A stretch of DNA of 64,000 bases from Allolobophora icterica (GCA_963556255.1 OY744605.1:12303140-12367139); one strand, 5' to 3'; shown: positions 13,001 through 23,790, numbered from the stretch's first letter. Made by a program: numbers and translations. The notes: generated from the sequence alone by a model not told the origin.

Positions 13001-14987
13001 CTTGTACAGACGTATCTACGCCCATAACTAATTCTACATTCTTAGGACTGGTGTTCTGCAGAGCAGCGAAATCCCGTTTTGACCTCAATTCTGGATGTAA
13101 TTTGTAACATGAAGAAACCCCATGATTAGATTTACCGCAGTAAGTACAAACAATCAGGGACTCCCATGACTTGTGAAATTGGCCCTCTTTACGAAAATTT
13201 TTCGGCGACCAATGAGTTTTAGCTCCACGACCCGAATCACGACCAAATCCAAAATTTTCCCATTTTTCATCATTCGAATGCAAGACAGAAGCATGCACAG
13301 GGAAGGGCTTATATAGAATAGCAAATTCGTCTGCCAACTTCGCAGCGGCTGAAACTGTCGCGGGCTTTTTGTCAATTATCCATCTATGGATTTCAACAGG
13401 CAAGCAAGTCACAAATTGCTCAAGTTTAAAGACTTCAAAGGCCTTAGTCAAGTCATTGAACGCATTTTCACCTTCCAGCCACCTTTGAAAAGGTAACGCC
13501 AAGCGGAAAGCGAAAGCAGAGTAAGTCTCCTGCGCACCCTTAACCAAAGTTCTAAAGCTCTTCCTATAGAATTCCGGCACCCTAGCGAATGCAGTCAACA
13601 AAGCCTGTTTTAGGGTGTCATAATTCTTGCAGCCCTCAAGAGATAACTCCGAAAAAACCTGTTGAGCTTTACCAGTTAATTGAGGGTGTAACAAAGCAGT
13701 CCATTTATCTCTTGAAAATTTATGAATAGTCATAGCCTTCTCAAATGAAACAAAATAATGCTCTATATTCGTCTCGTCAAATTTAGGGACCAATTTGATG
13801 GCAGAAGCTATGCGAAACACATCTTTGTCCTGTTCGGGACCTGGGTTTAAAACCTTAGCCTCGATGCGCTTTAGCTCTAACTCATATTGTCTCACTCGTT
13901 CTCTTTCCTCCATCTTCAATTTTTCGTGCAATTCAGCCTTTCTGTCTTCAGCCTCTCGCCTTCGTTCCTCCATCTTCAATTTTTCCTGTAATTCAGCCTT
14001 TCTGTCTTCAGCCTCTCGCCTTCGTTCCTCACTCTCCATTCTCAATTTCTGCAATTGAAATTCCCTGTCACTGTCTAACTTCGTCAATTCAGTCTTTTCT
14101 AATGCTTCCCGAGACCCAATATCTAGCGGTCTAACTCCAAAATCGAACACTTCCTTTTCCTGCGTTACAAATTTAGCAAGAATTTTCTGCATTTGAGTCT
14201 TACTCATGCCTCTAGTGTCTTGATCTAATTTCTCTAATTCAAGCCTTAATTCATCAGCCGACATATCGATAATGTCGTCCAAACTCAAAGGCTTAGTCAC
14301 CGGAGAGTGAAGGCCACTCCCAACCGGAGAAACGGTTGCTGATGTATCAGACCCAAATGTAGCCATGATACAGAGTCGTATGCACAAAAACGTGTACAAC
14401 TTCCAAAGAAACCGTCAAATACGCAAATACGCAGACCCAATTTCCAATTTTACAAAACGGAAAACGGTGAATTTTTAGGACGAGCCCCCATATGTTAGCT
14501 TGTTAGTCTAGAGGTGAAATGTGAGTTAGAATGATACGAGAAATGACAAGAAAAACGAAGACTTTCGCAATATTGATAAAACGTATATTTACACTATGTA
14601 CATAATTGAAACGATACTCACACATACGAGACAAAAGCAAACGACAAAAGACATACTCTCCAAGAAGACGCCTGCACAAACTCCACAAAGGAAGATACAA
14701 CTCGAGAACCGGCAATTAAACATGAGTAGCGACCACGCAGGGTACACTCTCTGAAAACGACCACAAAAGGGTACTTACAATGCGTGACACAAACAGTGCA
14801 CGTCTTACGCCTTGCTTAACTAAAACCGGTCTCCCCGTAGACACAAGAACACTGCTATATATAGTCAACGAGACCATCCTACATTTAGCTTCAAACGAGG
14901 TGCGTCTTAACTAAGGTTAGAAAGTGCACATGAGGATGATAATGGCGGGATGGCTGTAGGCCACTCCCAACAATATATATATATATA

Positions 14988-15020
<33 letters not shown>

Positions 15021-18000
15021 CATCAATATATATATATATATATGATATATATATATATGATATATGATATATATATATATCATATATATATATGTGATAT
15101 ATATATATATAATATATATGTAAACGTTTCTCCTAGGTTTGTTAAATAGTATCACTTGAAAATTAATGTATTCTAGGGTGAAAATGAAACTGGTTTGGAC
15201 TAACCTTGTTGTCCATTTTATCTAAATCCAAAGAATCACAGAAGTTGATGAGCGCTGGGAATGGATAATCCAGTCTCAGATCTTCAAGCACATTGTCCGG
15301 ATGCGACTCGATCACTAAAACAAAAATGTAAGAATAGAATAAAATAGCATTTATTTATCAATGAACAAACAATCAGTTTACAATTGGTAATGACAAAAAC
15401 ATTTGGTGTCAAAGGTAGTTATTATTATTATTAATTAGTAACTTCTTTAGCCCTGTGTCTAATGCACAAGGCATCAGCCGATGGCACACCAAAACCAAGC
15501 CGTAATCATGTAAACATCTAGAAGATGGGTCCACTACATCAGAGAGGCAGCCTATGGTGGATAAACAATTTGACAGAGGCAAATTTATAACTTTTGTTAT
15601 AAATTAGTTAAGCTTTCAATAATTTGAACTACTGATCCACTGAAAAGATATAACTTAATAATCACTATTCTATAGGGTTGTAAATTTAATGGAATTCGAT
15701 TTGTTTCATTCATGTTTCTATGGTATAGTGTTACTATTATAAAATTATATTGGTTCTGCCATAACTGGACTCGGAAATGGGGGCCTCATATAGCGGGACT
15801 TAGATCCCTTAGAGATCTCCTTTTGACCCACTGCACCAGTGAGTTAAATATAAATTAAAAAGTACCACTGTTTATCTGTTTCATTGTAAATGAGTGACTT
15901 CTTTACTGTTTTTGTTGTAAACACTGGTTACACTGGATCAATAAACTATTGATTGATTGATTGATTGAAGTCTTAAGTTAAGAACGAAATGAGACATTAC
16001 TGAGCAAAACAAACAGATACAAGGACATATACAAGGACAGATACAAAGACAGGTACTGTAAAACCTAAAGAAAGAAAACTGTTCACTAAAAGCGTCCTCG
16101 GCTGTGGTAACTTCTCGTTATCTGACCATTGCTAGTCAAAGTGATAAACTTCTTGTTCTAAATTAACTTGAACACCACTTAGGCTAATATAGGCAGCACT
16201 TTGTGAGACACTGCCATTAAGGCACTATACTGAATGTCAAGATACTCACACATCTATATTTTCATGCATACAACATCCATTCATCAACTTGCCTGTGTGT
16301 TCTCTCACAACTAGACGCATGTATCCGACAAAGCCATAGCTTCTGCAGATCAGCAGAGGAATATCTGTTTCCCATAGAGCAGTTGCCAGTCGTAGCAAAG
16401 ACCTACAACCATACAGCCTCAATACAGCCCCACTGTTCTCATTATTAACTCATTTATATTCTCCAATTAGTGATGAAACATACGTAGTTCATAGTTCTAA
16501 GTTTAAAAGCAGATCTGAAGCTTGGCATATGGCATCTCTGACTTAGCGGATTTTACCGAGCTTCTGTGATTGCAACGGATTACAATTCTGACTGTGAGTT
16601 TGGCTGAAGCAAACAACGATCAATGCTCTGTGCATTGCGATGATGTTGCTAGAGAAGTCGTTAGATTTGATTAGATCTGGGGATGTTCATAAAATCAATA
16701 CCCTGAACATCATTCACAGACTTTTCTCACTGAAGCAGTGATGGAACATAAGTGAGTGCAAATTTCTTTGTAGTCTCTTGTGGCAAGCACACAACAATGC
16801 AATGTAGGTCATAAAATACATGTAAACAAATTTCTAAATCCAAAACCTCCTAGATATAAAAACATATAGTGCAAAAAATATCAGACACCGTGTTTGGGTC
16901 TACAAGTCTGTAACGGCTTAGTGCTGTCCATCCGTACATTAATTATGGAACAACTGTGCAGAAACGATATCCTCAATTTAAACGTAACAAAGCAAATTAA
17001 AAATGCATAAGGAATGCCTTTAATTTAATAATAATAATAATAATAATCTTTTCTTTAATTAAGCGCCTGCAAACGCACTGCGCTGTACAGTGAACATACA
17101 TATAGTAGAAACGGGAGCCACGCATGGCGCCTTACATACATGTATTAAGTAGAAGCACATGATAAATAAAAGAAAATACTTTTCTGGCAAGTCTGTGACT
17201 ATGACAAGACAGAAGTTGTTGAAGAACGTTGGGTTGCTGTCCAGTAGAACATCGACAGACTACAAAAAGCAGAGACAAAACATTACAACATATAATTTGA
17301 CGACACTGCACAAGCCCTGGCATTGTTCAATTTATATAGCACTTGTAGCAGAAAAGCAGCTCAAAGATGCACACAACATGTGCAGATTTGATGTGGTAGC
17401 ATTGTATGTACTATAGGCACCTGTAGGTACCATTAACACATCAACGATGAGAGTGTACTAAAAGTGACTGGGAAACCAATGCAGCTCATTGTTCAAATGA
17501 TACAGTCCAATGTTTCACTATCATCACACGACGCCTTTAACACTTTAACAACGAGCTGCATTGGTTATCCCATTGCTTTTAGTACACTCTCATCATTAAA
17601 GTGTTAAAAACAAAAGACACAAATTCTACAGTAAGCCACTAACTAATAAAATTGAAATAAACGTTTCCTCTCAACAGTCAACGAGGCTTTCTTAGCCATG
17701 ACTTCAAACAACAGAGAATTATTTTCCCTGATTTTAAAAATAATTCTCAAATTTCTCTTCTTTCATTTCTTCTACTAACTGATGACAACTGTAATGTAAT
17801 CAGAAGTTTGGACTCTCACCAGCACTTCCAAAAATATTACACACCTCTTCGATGAAATCTCCATCAACATCTTCATTTAGTTCCTGAAGTAATTCAGTTG
17901 CAGCTTGAGCTCGTGACTAGAAATATAAGACACAAGCATGTATCAAAACAGAATAGCAACAGAAATAAGCAAATCGGAGGCAATCTGCTCATGCAGAAGA

Positions 18001-21000
18001 ATTTTACTACAGCTCCAGGAACTAATAAGCTACAAAAGATGCAACAAACTAATTTCTGGCATTTTCTGTGCAATATTTTGTTCATAATCAGCATGTACCA
18101 TTATATTCAGTGGTTAAGTTCAGCTGGATCTTGCCGGGTCTGAGATCCAGCACACTGGATTTCAGATCCGCCTTCTAAACTAAGAGATCTGGTACCTAAA
18201 CGAAGAGACCTGTCACCTAAAATGTGCTTTTGTTACAATAATCAACCAATATGCATCGTGTTTCATGCATTTTATATGTTATCTGGATAGAGAATACCGC
18301 GTATCCATCATACATTCATCAGATAAGCTTAGGTTTTAGATTTGCACAAATTCGGAGATCTGCCACCTTTGGATCAGCAATTTAATCACTAATTATATCT
18401 GCTGCTTACACGAATGAACTTCGCTAATAAACTACAAAACGTTGAAGCAGATAAAGAGGAAGAAATAAATAAGAAAAAGGTGTATCACCAAAAGTTAGTT
18501 GCATAAAAAATTATGTTCAACGACATTCTATATGCTGCAGTAGAATGACGAGATGCATGGCTTTCCATAGCACAACGACCAAAGTCCTTAATTGTATAGT
18601 CAACCTCTGAATGTCTTTCTTAAGCATTCCTAACACTGTGACTTCAACAATATATTCAACAATATTAGAAAAAATGCAGCATTTTATACCTGGCCAATTA
18701 CTTTTCTGTCCAAGAAGAAACTAGATGAAAATAACAAACTCAGGTTAACATTCAGATGCAATAAATACAAAGTAATTTAAAACAGAGCAAACAAAATGTA
18801 ATCAAAACTGTAACTTTGATCTTTCCTCAGCATCCAAAAAGCAAAGTTAAGTTATTGAAAGTGCCTATACAGCATACACATGCAGCACATTGAGAGCAAA
18901 CTAATGTGGCAGTCAGTTCTGAATTAAATGCCAGATGTTAGGTACACGTGAACAAGCAGACACGTAACAATTTCAAGCTACACCAGCACCAATTCATATC
19001 TAGAGTTTGTAAACTTTTCACATCACCAATTCTTAACTCATTGTCCATTTCAGTAGATATTGAGCACTTTGACTAAAACAACACCCATCATCCACAAGAA
19101 AACTGTCAAAAATTGCATATGATATTTTAATTAAAATCGAATGATTTCTATAGTGCTGTAATCATAATGCCCAAGGCAATTATATTTATCAATGGTCACT
19201 TCATATGAAATCACAATAAAAATGACAATGAGTCTTAAGTTTACATCAGAAAGACAAATAACTGAAACCTACCGAAATATTGTCTGAGAGGTTAACAGGT
19301 GTCAGTTTCAGGCACAGCAAGAGTCCCAGTATCTACTGATCGAGTACAGTGTTGATTGGTACGAAATATTGCACCTTATTGGAGGAATACAGCCACGGTG
19401 GCATTGGTGGATGTAAACATGTCAGCTGGTGCAATCTATCCAAAATTTAAATTCATACGCATGCATGAATCCTTTACAAACTTTGTTATATCGAGGACTT
19501 CCTTGTAATGAAGGGGTTGGAATTTTACGTTCTGTGCAATATAATGAGAACAGGTTATAACTTACTTGTTTCCAACATCTTCTCCTTTTACCTTCTGTCC
19601 ATCCACAACTGTGAAGGATCCAATGCCTAAACATAGCAAGCAATCAGTCAGGCAGTGAGACTCATTCATATTCACAGCTAATCTCTTCATGTTGTTAGGT
19701 AAAATAATAGCCGACTTATTACAGGTTTCTATCAACAACAGCTTGCGCAGGCATCATCCTCGGTAATTGTAATCACACAATTATATAGCACCTCTTCAAG
19801 AGAGACTCATAAGAGAGTACTCTCAACCTAACAATGGAAAACCAGGATTGAATAAAATGGGTTTCACGCACTTGTGGAACAGAGATACAGAAAGACCTAG
19901 GCGCTCACATCATAAGATGCTAGGCAACCTCTTCCAGAAAGCTGGACCGACCATGGCAAGTAATTAATTATAATTGTAATTACGATAATGTATATAGCAT
20001 CATCATCAGCAAGCTACCTCTACAATGCTTTACAATGTAGTCTGTCAGTGCAAGTGGTATGAGTTGCATAGTAACTAAATTTTAAACAGAATTTAAAGAT
20101 ACGAAGAAACATATTAAGTAGTAACACAAGTTCAAAAGCTGTTACTGGTCATTTCTGGACCTCTTTCAAGCAAATGATGCCCGAATAGCTGGATATGCTA
20201 GCATAAATCTCTTAAATTTCTCACAACCATACCTGCACATTCAGCTTATTCAGGTGTCATTTGCAGTTTTGCTAACTGCATGGGTAAGAGATCCCTTGAT
20301 TTGTTTGAAGATGTTTTATTTGTGATTAAGCCAATGTTATAGAAGTTGCAGCAATGAGTTTCGAGAAGCAAGACTTTTTGAAGAACAGTCCAAAGAATAC
20401 GATAGTTTGTTTAAGTGCTCAGGGAGGCCAACTGTGATAAATTCTATTTTAGCAAGTCACACAACCCTAGCACACACAGCAGTACCTCTCAAAGAGAAGT
20501 GTAATTAATGGGGTCCCACCCACAGTATAAAGTTTACTGTTTCCAAAAAAAGACTGACTTAAAGTTCTCAACTAAATGTCATCCAAGGATAATGAATAAG
20601 AGTTAACAGTGCTTCTAGATTCCAGCTGTACTGTTGCATGATCAAAACTAAAACTATTTTAGACTAGCACGTGTGAAATAATAGATATTGACTCAGCTAA
20701 GATCCATCCTAAAAAAAAATTACTGCAGAAAAGTCTATAAGGGTGGAGTAGATTTTCATACCTGGAAGGATGAGGTTTTTCAGGATTTCAGTACCAGTAG
20801 CCGTTGCATTAATAAGGCAGACCTTTGCCGCCTCTAATGAAGCTTGACCATGATCTCCCCAGAGTCTGTATAGAAAATAATAGATCTCTGTTAGACAGTC
20901 AGACAGAGCTGTTTCTATCGTTTGCGTACTGTTTCCAGTACTCAATTACTTGGAGGGTGTATAGTCAAAAGTTATTTTGGTTTATTTACTTTTGAAAAAC

Positions 21001-21166
21001 TAGAACACAGACAAAAACACAATTAAAATTGTTTAAAATGAGGATATATTTAATTATGATATACAAAAAGCAGCCAAAATTACCTTAACTGACGATCATA
21101 TTTCTTAGTTTTCTCTGGAGGTCCATCAATCGGAGAAGAAGGGATGGACTGCTGTCGGTTAATCAT
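1032..21166 (-). CDS. NAE1: NEDD8-activating enzyme E1 regulatory subunit (NAE1/APP-BP1), complete, 19 exons
   Basis: This subunit pairs with UBA3 to adenylate NEDD8 for cullin neddylation. Coding exons in transcript order: 21166-21084, 20865-20762, 19626-19566, 18720-18690, 17916-17845, 17259-17180, 16402-16293, 15314-15205, 9996-9934, 9432-9369, 8514-8423, 8204-8145, 7843-7783, 6859-6711, 5538-5499, 5299-5213, 3024-2903, 2226-2156, 1191-1032. All junctions keep phase and sum to 1620 nt, giving 539 residues (human protein about 534). The N-terminal ThiF-like half starts with [15 protein letters not shown] (about 22-35), then the [15 protein letters not shown] stretch (45-59) and [10 protein letters not shown] (63-72). 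Later landmarks are [42 protein letters not shown] and a C-terminal FCRYGAAE with FLGGAAAQE (487-508). The family's regulatory subunit lacks the catalytic cysteine, which sits in UBA3. All introns read GT-AG except intron 7, which has a GC donor. The ATG follows an AG directly, so an upstream 5' UTR exon is likely. Intron 8 contains a gypsy element. Confidence 0.96.
1395..1821. mobile_element. hAT-like MITE, 427 bp
   Basis: Terminal inverted repeats TAGGGCTGTACC and GGTACAGCCCTA; the interior is rich in ATTCGGCCGAATA palindromes. Flanks GTATGCAG and GTATAGCA look like a decayed 8-bp duplication. The surrounding sequence (1345-1394 plus 1822-1870) matches an uninterrupted paralogous repeat at 8605-8700. 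Lies in NAE1 intron 18. Confidence 0.75.
2335..2765. repeat. Degenerate minisatellite, AGTACTTT-AACATTA units
   Basis: About fifteen units of roughly 27 bp resembling ATTAAGCAAGTACTTTCAAAC. A further copy at 1885-1960 lies on the other side of NAE1 exon 18. Confidence 0.75.
3664..4634. mobile_element. DNA element with 32-bp imperfect terminal inverted repeats
   Basis: Bases 3664-3695 and the complement of 4603-4634 agree at about 26 of 32 positions: CATATGTGATG and CCAAAACCAGGCGG are exact. Inside, a 73-bp unit starting CACGCAG is tandemly duplicated (4051-4192). The superfamily is not recognised. Lies in NAE1 intron 16. Confidence 0.6.
4894..5110 (+). repeat. tRNA-derived SINE
   Basis: A-box TGGTGTAGTGG (4907-4917) and B-box GGTTCGAATCT (4950-4960) spaced as in a tRNA head, followed by an unrelated body ending in CATCATCATCAT. 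In NAE1 intron 16. Confidence 0.75.
6176..6232 (-). other. Possible 57-nt cassette exon in NAE1 intron 14
   Basis: On the minus strand a pyrimidine-rich tract ending in ATTAG precedes 57 bases without a stop, followed by the strong donor GTAAGC. Both ends are phase 0 and match the phase of the junction between NAE1 exons 14 and 15. Inclusion would add 19 residues, beginning DEPLTIQ and ending SSPGK, right after LLQSIGR. The conserved protein aligns to human NAE1 without this insert, so it would be optional or lineage-specific. Chance splice-like sites cannot be excluded. Confidence 0.35.
7235..7380 (+). repeat. tRNA-derived SINE
   Basis: A-box-like CTGGTTAGCATATC and B-box-like AGGTTCAAAAACCC (about 7279-7291). 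In NAE1 intron 13. Confidence 0.55.
8605..8888 (-). repeat. tRNA-derived SINE
   Basis: On the minus strand a tRNA-like head with GTGTAGTGGTTAGGG and GGGTTCAAATCCCC (8826-8840), then a body. Its tail end (8605-8700) is paralogous to the sequence split by the MITE at 1395-1821. Confidence 0.7.
10045..10275 (-). repeat. tRNA-derived SINE
   Basis: Minus strand: GGTGGCTCAGTGGTAAG (A-box) and GCAGGTTCGAATCCC (B-box), then a body ending TATTTATTCCGG. In NAE1 intron 8, beside the gypsy element. Confidence 0.7.
10592..11071 (-). repeat. 3' LTR of the gypsy element
   Basis: 480 bp, near-identical to the copy at 14493-14972. On the minus strand it is preceded by a G-rich run (plus-strand GACCCCCCCC at 11072) that fits a polypurine tract. 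Confidence 0.93.
11274..14399 (-). CDS. Gag-protease-RNase H polyprotein of the gypsy element, with RT and integrase core deletions
   Basis: A single open frame of 1041 codons with no stops. Residues about 95-180 form a charged coiled coil that contains a 20-residue tandem duplication (13908-14030). A retrotransposon-type capsid follows, then a zinc knuckle CX2CX4HX4C at about 418-431, and an aspartic protease with the active-site triplet DTG at 503-505. The segment near 650-719 resembles the start of an integrase zinc-binding region (ending VAHDMPA) and then jumps directly to the pre-RT linker. The RT fingers are present ([20 protein letters not shown]), but at about residue 846 the frame jumps to the thumb/connection ([18 protein letters not shown]). 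The palm with the YxDD motif is therefore absent. RNase H follows, with VDAS, EKEALAL and TDHSPL. Both deletions are in frame. Confidence 0.9.
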   Translation of the reverse strand: MYTFLCIRLCIMATFGSDTSATVSPVGSGLHSPVTKPLSLDDIIDMSADELRLELEKLDQDTRGMSKTQMQKILAKFVTQEKEVFDFGVRPLDIGSREALEKTELTKLDSDREFQLQKLRMESEERRREAEDRKAELQEKLKMEERRREAEDRKAELHEKLKMEERERVRQYELELKRIEAKVLNPGPEQDKDVFRIASAIKLVPKFDETNIEHYFVSFEKAMTIHKFSRDKWTALLHPQLTGKAQQVFSELSLEGCKNYDTLKQALLTAFARVPEFYRKSFRTLVKGAQETYSAFAFRLALPFQRWLEGENAFNDLTKAFEVFKLEQFVTCLPVEIHRWIIDKKPATVSAAAKLADEFAILYKPFPVHASVLHSNDEKWENFGFGRDSGRGAKTHWSPKNFRKEGQFHKSWESLIVCTYCGKSNHGVSSCYKLHPELRSKRDFAALQNTSPKNVELVMGVDTSVQVKDGPTKMVDAGYLSFCSSGYVYTPTGLSRNIVVLRDTGSLQSLASKELLHANEFCYTGEVRLIRGISGVTLRVPLVEIRVESKFANGTILCGLVDHLPPGIHVLIGNDLNSPQDEINVGVTTRAQVKLTDSGSLPVSHTQSVEDKSADINVQLDVDLSALFKESTAVHADLTNVVSRETLIDMQKADTSLLPLYQRVEQRDGQYMERQSYSIANGILVRQWKDLDTPDDLGYTKIVVPTQSRAKLLYVAHDMPASVNVSESPKLEEVVANSPLDFVQWDELLGMLSTFKGVFSDVPGKTSLIAHRIELIPGARPVRQTAYRLHPERMAQVDKEIKGLIEEGIVEESESAWALPIVLVPKSDGSLRLCTDFRKLNALTVADPENKKQVQSFLGLAGYYRKFLPHYSQLTLPLTLLLKKGHRFTWSPEAENAFIDLKSRMASRPILKPPDFDKPFYLAVDASYFCLGGCLFQITDEIEHPVCCLSRKLSSADVRYSTIEKEALALVVGVRAFSVYFGSAPVVVYTDHSPLQFINRMAPSNAKLLRWSLELQQYSLNIKHRRGRDNVLPDILSRPSV
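14478..14490 (-). promoter_or_regulatory. tRNA primer-binding site of the gypsy element
   Basis: Two bases after the 5' LTR the minus strand reads TGGGGGCTCGTCC. This is complementary to the 3' end of animal tRNA-Pro, the same primer used by some gammaretroviruses. Complementarity stops after 13 bases. Confidence 0.7.
14493..14972 (-). repeat. 5' LTR of the gypsy element
   Basis: 480 bp, TG...CA termini, 5' relative to the minus-strand frame. It differs from the other LTR at two positions noted by eye (an A for C in the GCGTGACACAA region and an A for G near GTGCAC). It should carry the element's promoter; CTATATATAG near 14855 on either strand is a possible TATA-like sequence. Confidence 0.93.
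14973..15120. repeat. (TA)n tract beside the gypsy element
   Basis: About 150 bp of ATATATAT with a few GATATAT interruptions. The short TA run at 10571-10591 is the other side of the insertion site. Confidence 0.9.
15735..15962 (+). mobile_element. 3' end of a LINE related to the 52.9 kb copy
   Basis: Contains TAGCGGGACTTAGATCCC and ends in (TTGA)n, paralleling 54313-54490. Only the 3' UTR is kept. It lies in NAE1 intron 7 on the opposite strand to the gene. Confidence 0.6.
17036..17105 (-). repeat. SINE end fragment
   Basis: TTAAGCGCCTGCAAACGCAC and CTGCGCTGTACA match the end of the SINE at 47185-47405. In NAE1 intron 6. Confidence 0.5.
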
Positions 21167-23099
21167 CTGCCAGGAGTGAAACACAAGAACAGTTCATACT
21201 TTGAATATTAGTGAATATTATACACGTAAAAGGAATACTCTTTCGAACGTTAACATTAGGAACTGCTCAGAAGCAAGGTCGGAGGTTAAAGAAGAAGCTT
21301 AAGTTTAAATGCAAATATCACAATCCCGCAAATGAAATATACTATAAACTTATAAAGTATAAATCCTGCAGAGTACTATGTCCGTTTCCGAATCTGCACG
21401 ATAGGAAGGGTCCGGCCCGAATCCCCGAAACGAATTTCGGCCGAATCCCCGAAATCGAAACTAACAAGCCTAATTAGGATGCACATACGCGGCCTCCGAG
21501 ATGCATAAAGGCCACGCTAGGTCTAGGTCATGTATCAGAGTTCAAATCGTTTTCGGGATTTCGCCCGCTTTCTATAAAACTGCTTTGTATTTTCAGCGTT
21601 TTCTGGTTTCTGGTATTCGGGTGGACCCCGACAGGATACACCCCTTCGGTGTAATTTCGCAACTGGGTGCCTAGGGTTACGCCGGCCGCGACAGAATTTT
21701 ATTGCAATTTTTATTTATCAAATCTTACTAAAGACGATTTTCATACAAACCGCTAAAAATGGCCGGATGAATGTTATCAGCCAACTGAGATATGACTTAA
21801 AATAACAGTCTAAACCTTCGTATCTAACGAACTAACGGAGCCCGCTCCCAAGCTGCGTGAAGTCAGCGGTTACCGTAGGTCCATAACCAGTTTCTCTTTC
21901 ACAAAAGACTACATATTTCAATAAACTATTTCATTTGCTAATTATCCAGTCAAGGAATGACTTGCTATATCCAGTCAAGGAATCAATCAAATATTTGCTA
22001 TCCAGTCATATAATCTAGTCTATCCAATCTATGAATTCTATTGGCACAAAAATATTAAGCGATGGTCGCTTCTGTAAATTACTCAGTCAAAATCACAAAC
22101 CTTTGGCAACCCAGTCGAGATCAACGAGGACCAAGAGACTGCATGGACTCGGACGGTGACGCTCCAAAATCGAAACTAGAAACGATGTCGAATTTAAATT
22201 TGTCAATCTCAGTGCTGTCATGAATGGACGCAATAAAGGCTTCTTTGTTTATACCCAACCTCCAGTCCTAACATTCTAAACTAAGCTTAATTTGACCTTG
22301 TAAGTTGTAATGATCGACCGCTACGGCGCTAGGCTACCATGCGTAGGCCTAGGCCTATTGCTTTACGCATCTGATGCAAATTAAGGCCGCTATAGCATAT
22401 TTACTTATACAAAGTAAGTTACTTATTACAAACGTACACATGTACCAAACTGAGTATAAATTATGTTGTCATAGTGCATCTGAGGACAAGTTAGAGATCG
22501 CCAGATTTAAAAAATCGACATCGTTTCTGGTTTATGTGAAGGCAATTCCACTAGCTAGGCTATAAATATTATATGCACTGGCGTAAACTTGCCCAAAATA
22601 TTGGAGGGAGATTTGGTTATTCATTCTACACTTGTTGCATTGGGTGTACATATAGGCCTATACAGTCCATCTCAATTATTGGGGAGACGTGCCCCCACCC
22701 CCGAGTCTACGCCTATGGCTATAGGCCTAGGCCTAGAGTGCGCCGGTTATCACTGCCGGCCTGCCCTTACTCATAGGCGGCAGGCCTACATCCCTTCTCC
22801 AGAACTCAGCAACTGGAATTAACACGTCAACTCCCCGTCCGGCTACTTAGCTGTGATCATGGTGCAGCGCAACCTTCCCTTCTAACATGGAAAACTAGTT
22901 AGTTTTCCGTGCATTTTAGTAGCCTACACGCTCGTCGTTAAAAGGTTAAAGTATGTTAACTATAGGCCTATTTTTAGTTGCTTCTCAACGATTAGATCTA
23001 AGACAACAGGGCGACACATCTCGAAGCTGGAAGTCATTTTCAAGCGATCATTCTATCATGATCATAAATTATTATAGCCGCGTTCATTGTCTGCCTAGC

Positions 23100-23325
23100 C
23101 TAGGCTGGATTTCCTACGCAACGTGAGCTGTGCGCATTATCATTATTATTACCGCTTATAAAGTGCAACCATGCACCTAATGGTAACAATTGGTGGCGTA
23201 AGTGAGTGCAAGACTTGCTCAAGGTCCCTATATGCACAGTAAGCCTAATATGGTCTCCGTGGAGGCTCCAACCCGGCCGTACTCCCTGCATTACAAGGCC
23301 AGCACTCTAATCAATCGGCTACCAT
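23100..23325 (-). repeat. tRNA-derived SINE
   Basis: Minus strand head contains AGCCGATTGATTAGAGTGC and GGCCGGGTTGGAGCCTCC-type A and B boxes, then a body ending TATAAGCGG. Confidence 0.55.
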
Positions 23326-23627
23326 TTTTCAATAATCAATATATACTATATTCGTGCTTGTTGACAAGCTCACTGACAAACCGCAGTAAGTAACACTGAA
23401 ACACATGACGGTACAATTATCAAGATATTATACAACACACCTCTTGGCAGCCTGTTAGGCGCCCGTTCATTTTACAGCTGCCCCTAGGGAGTTGAAGGCC
23501 AAGTCGACCTATAGGGAGCTTACGGGTATTGAACCGCTTCTTTCAAGATCTTAAATTCGAGCAAGAGTGTTACCATTCATCTATCCCCCTCCCCAATACA
23601 AACCTCCGTGTGTGTGTGTGTACGCAC

Positions 23628-23790
<163 letters not shown>

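Larger units (their letters stand above)
10592..14972 (-). mobile_element. Ty3/gypsy LTR retrotransposon, internally deleted, about 4.4 kb
   Basis: Two 480-bp LTRs, each beginning TGTTAGCTTG and ending TCCCAACA on the plus strand, bound one long open frame on the minus strand. Only two base differences were seen between the LTRs, so insertion was recent. The element sits in NAE1 intron 8 in the gene's sense orientation. It lies inside a (TA)n tract, with ATAT on both sides, consistent with a 4-bp target duplication but uninformative in such sequence. The order of coding remnants (gag, protease, integrase N-terminal piece, RT, RNase H) matches Gmr1-like gypsy elements, in which integrase precedes RT. 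With the RT core and integrase core missing, it should depend on a full-length relative. Confidence 0.93.

Noticed and set aside
17893..18143. Small coding frames beside NAE1 exon 5
   Set aside because: Neither strand shows family motifs; the true exon is 17845-17916 by phase and conservation.
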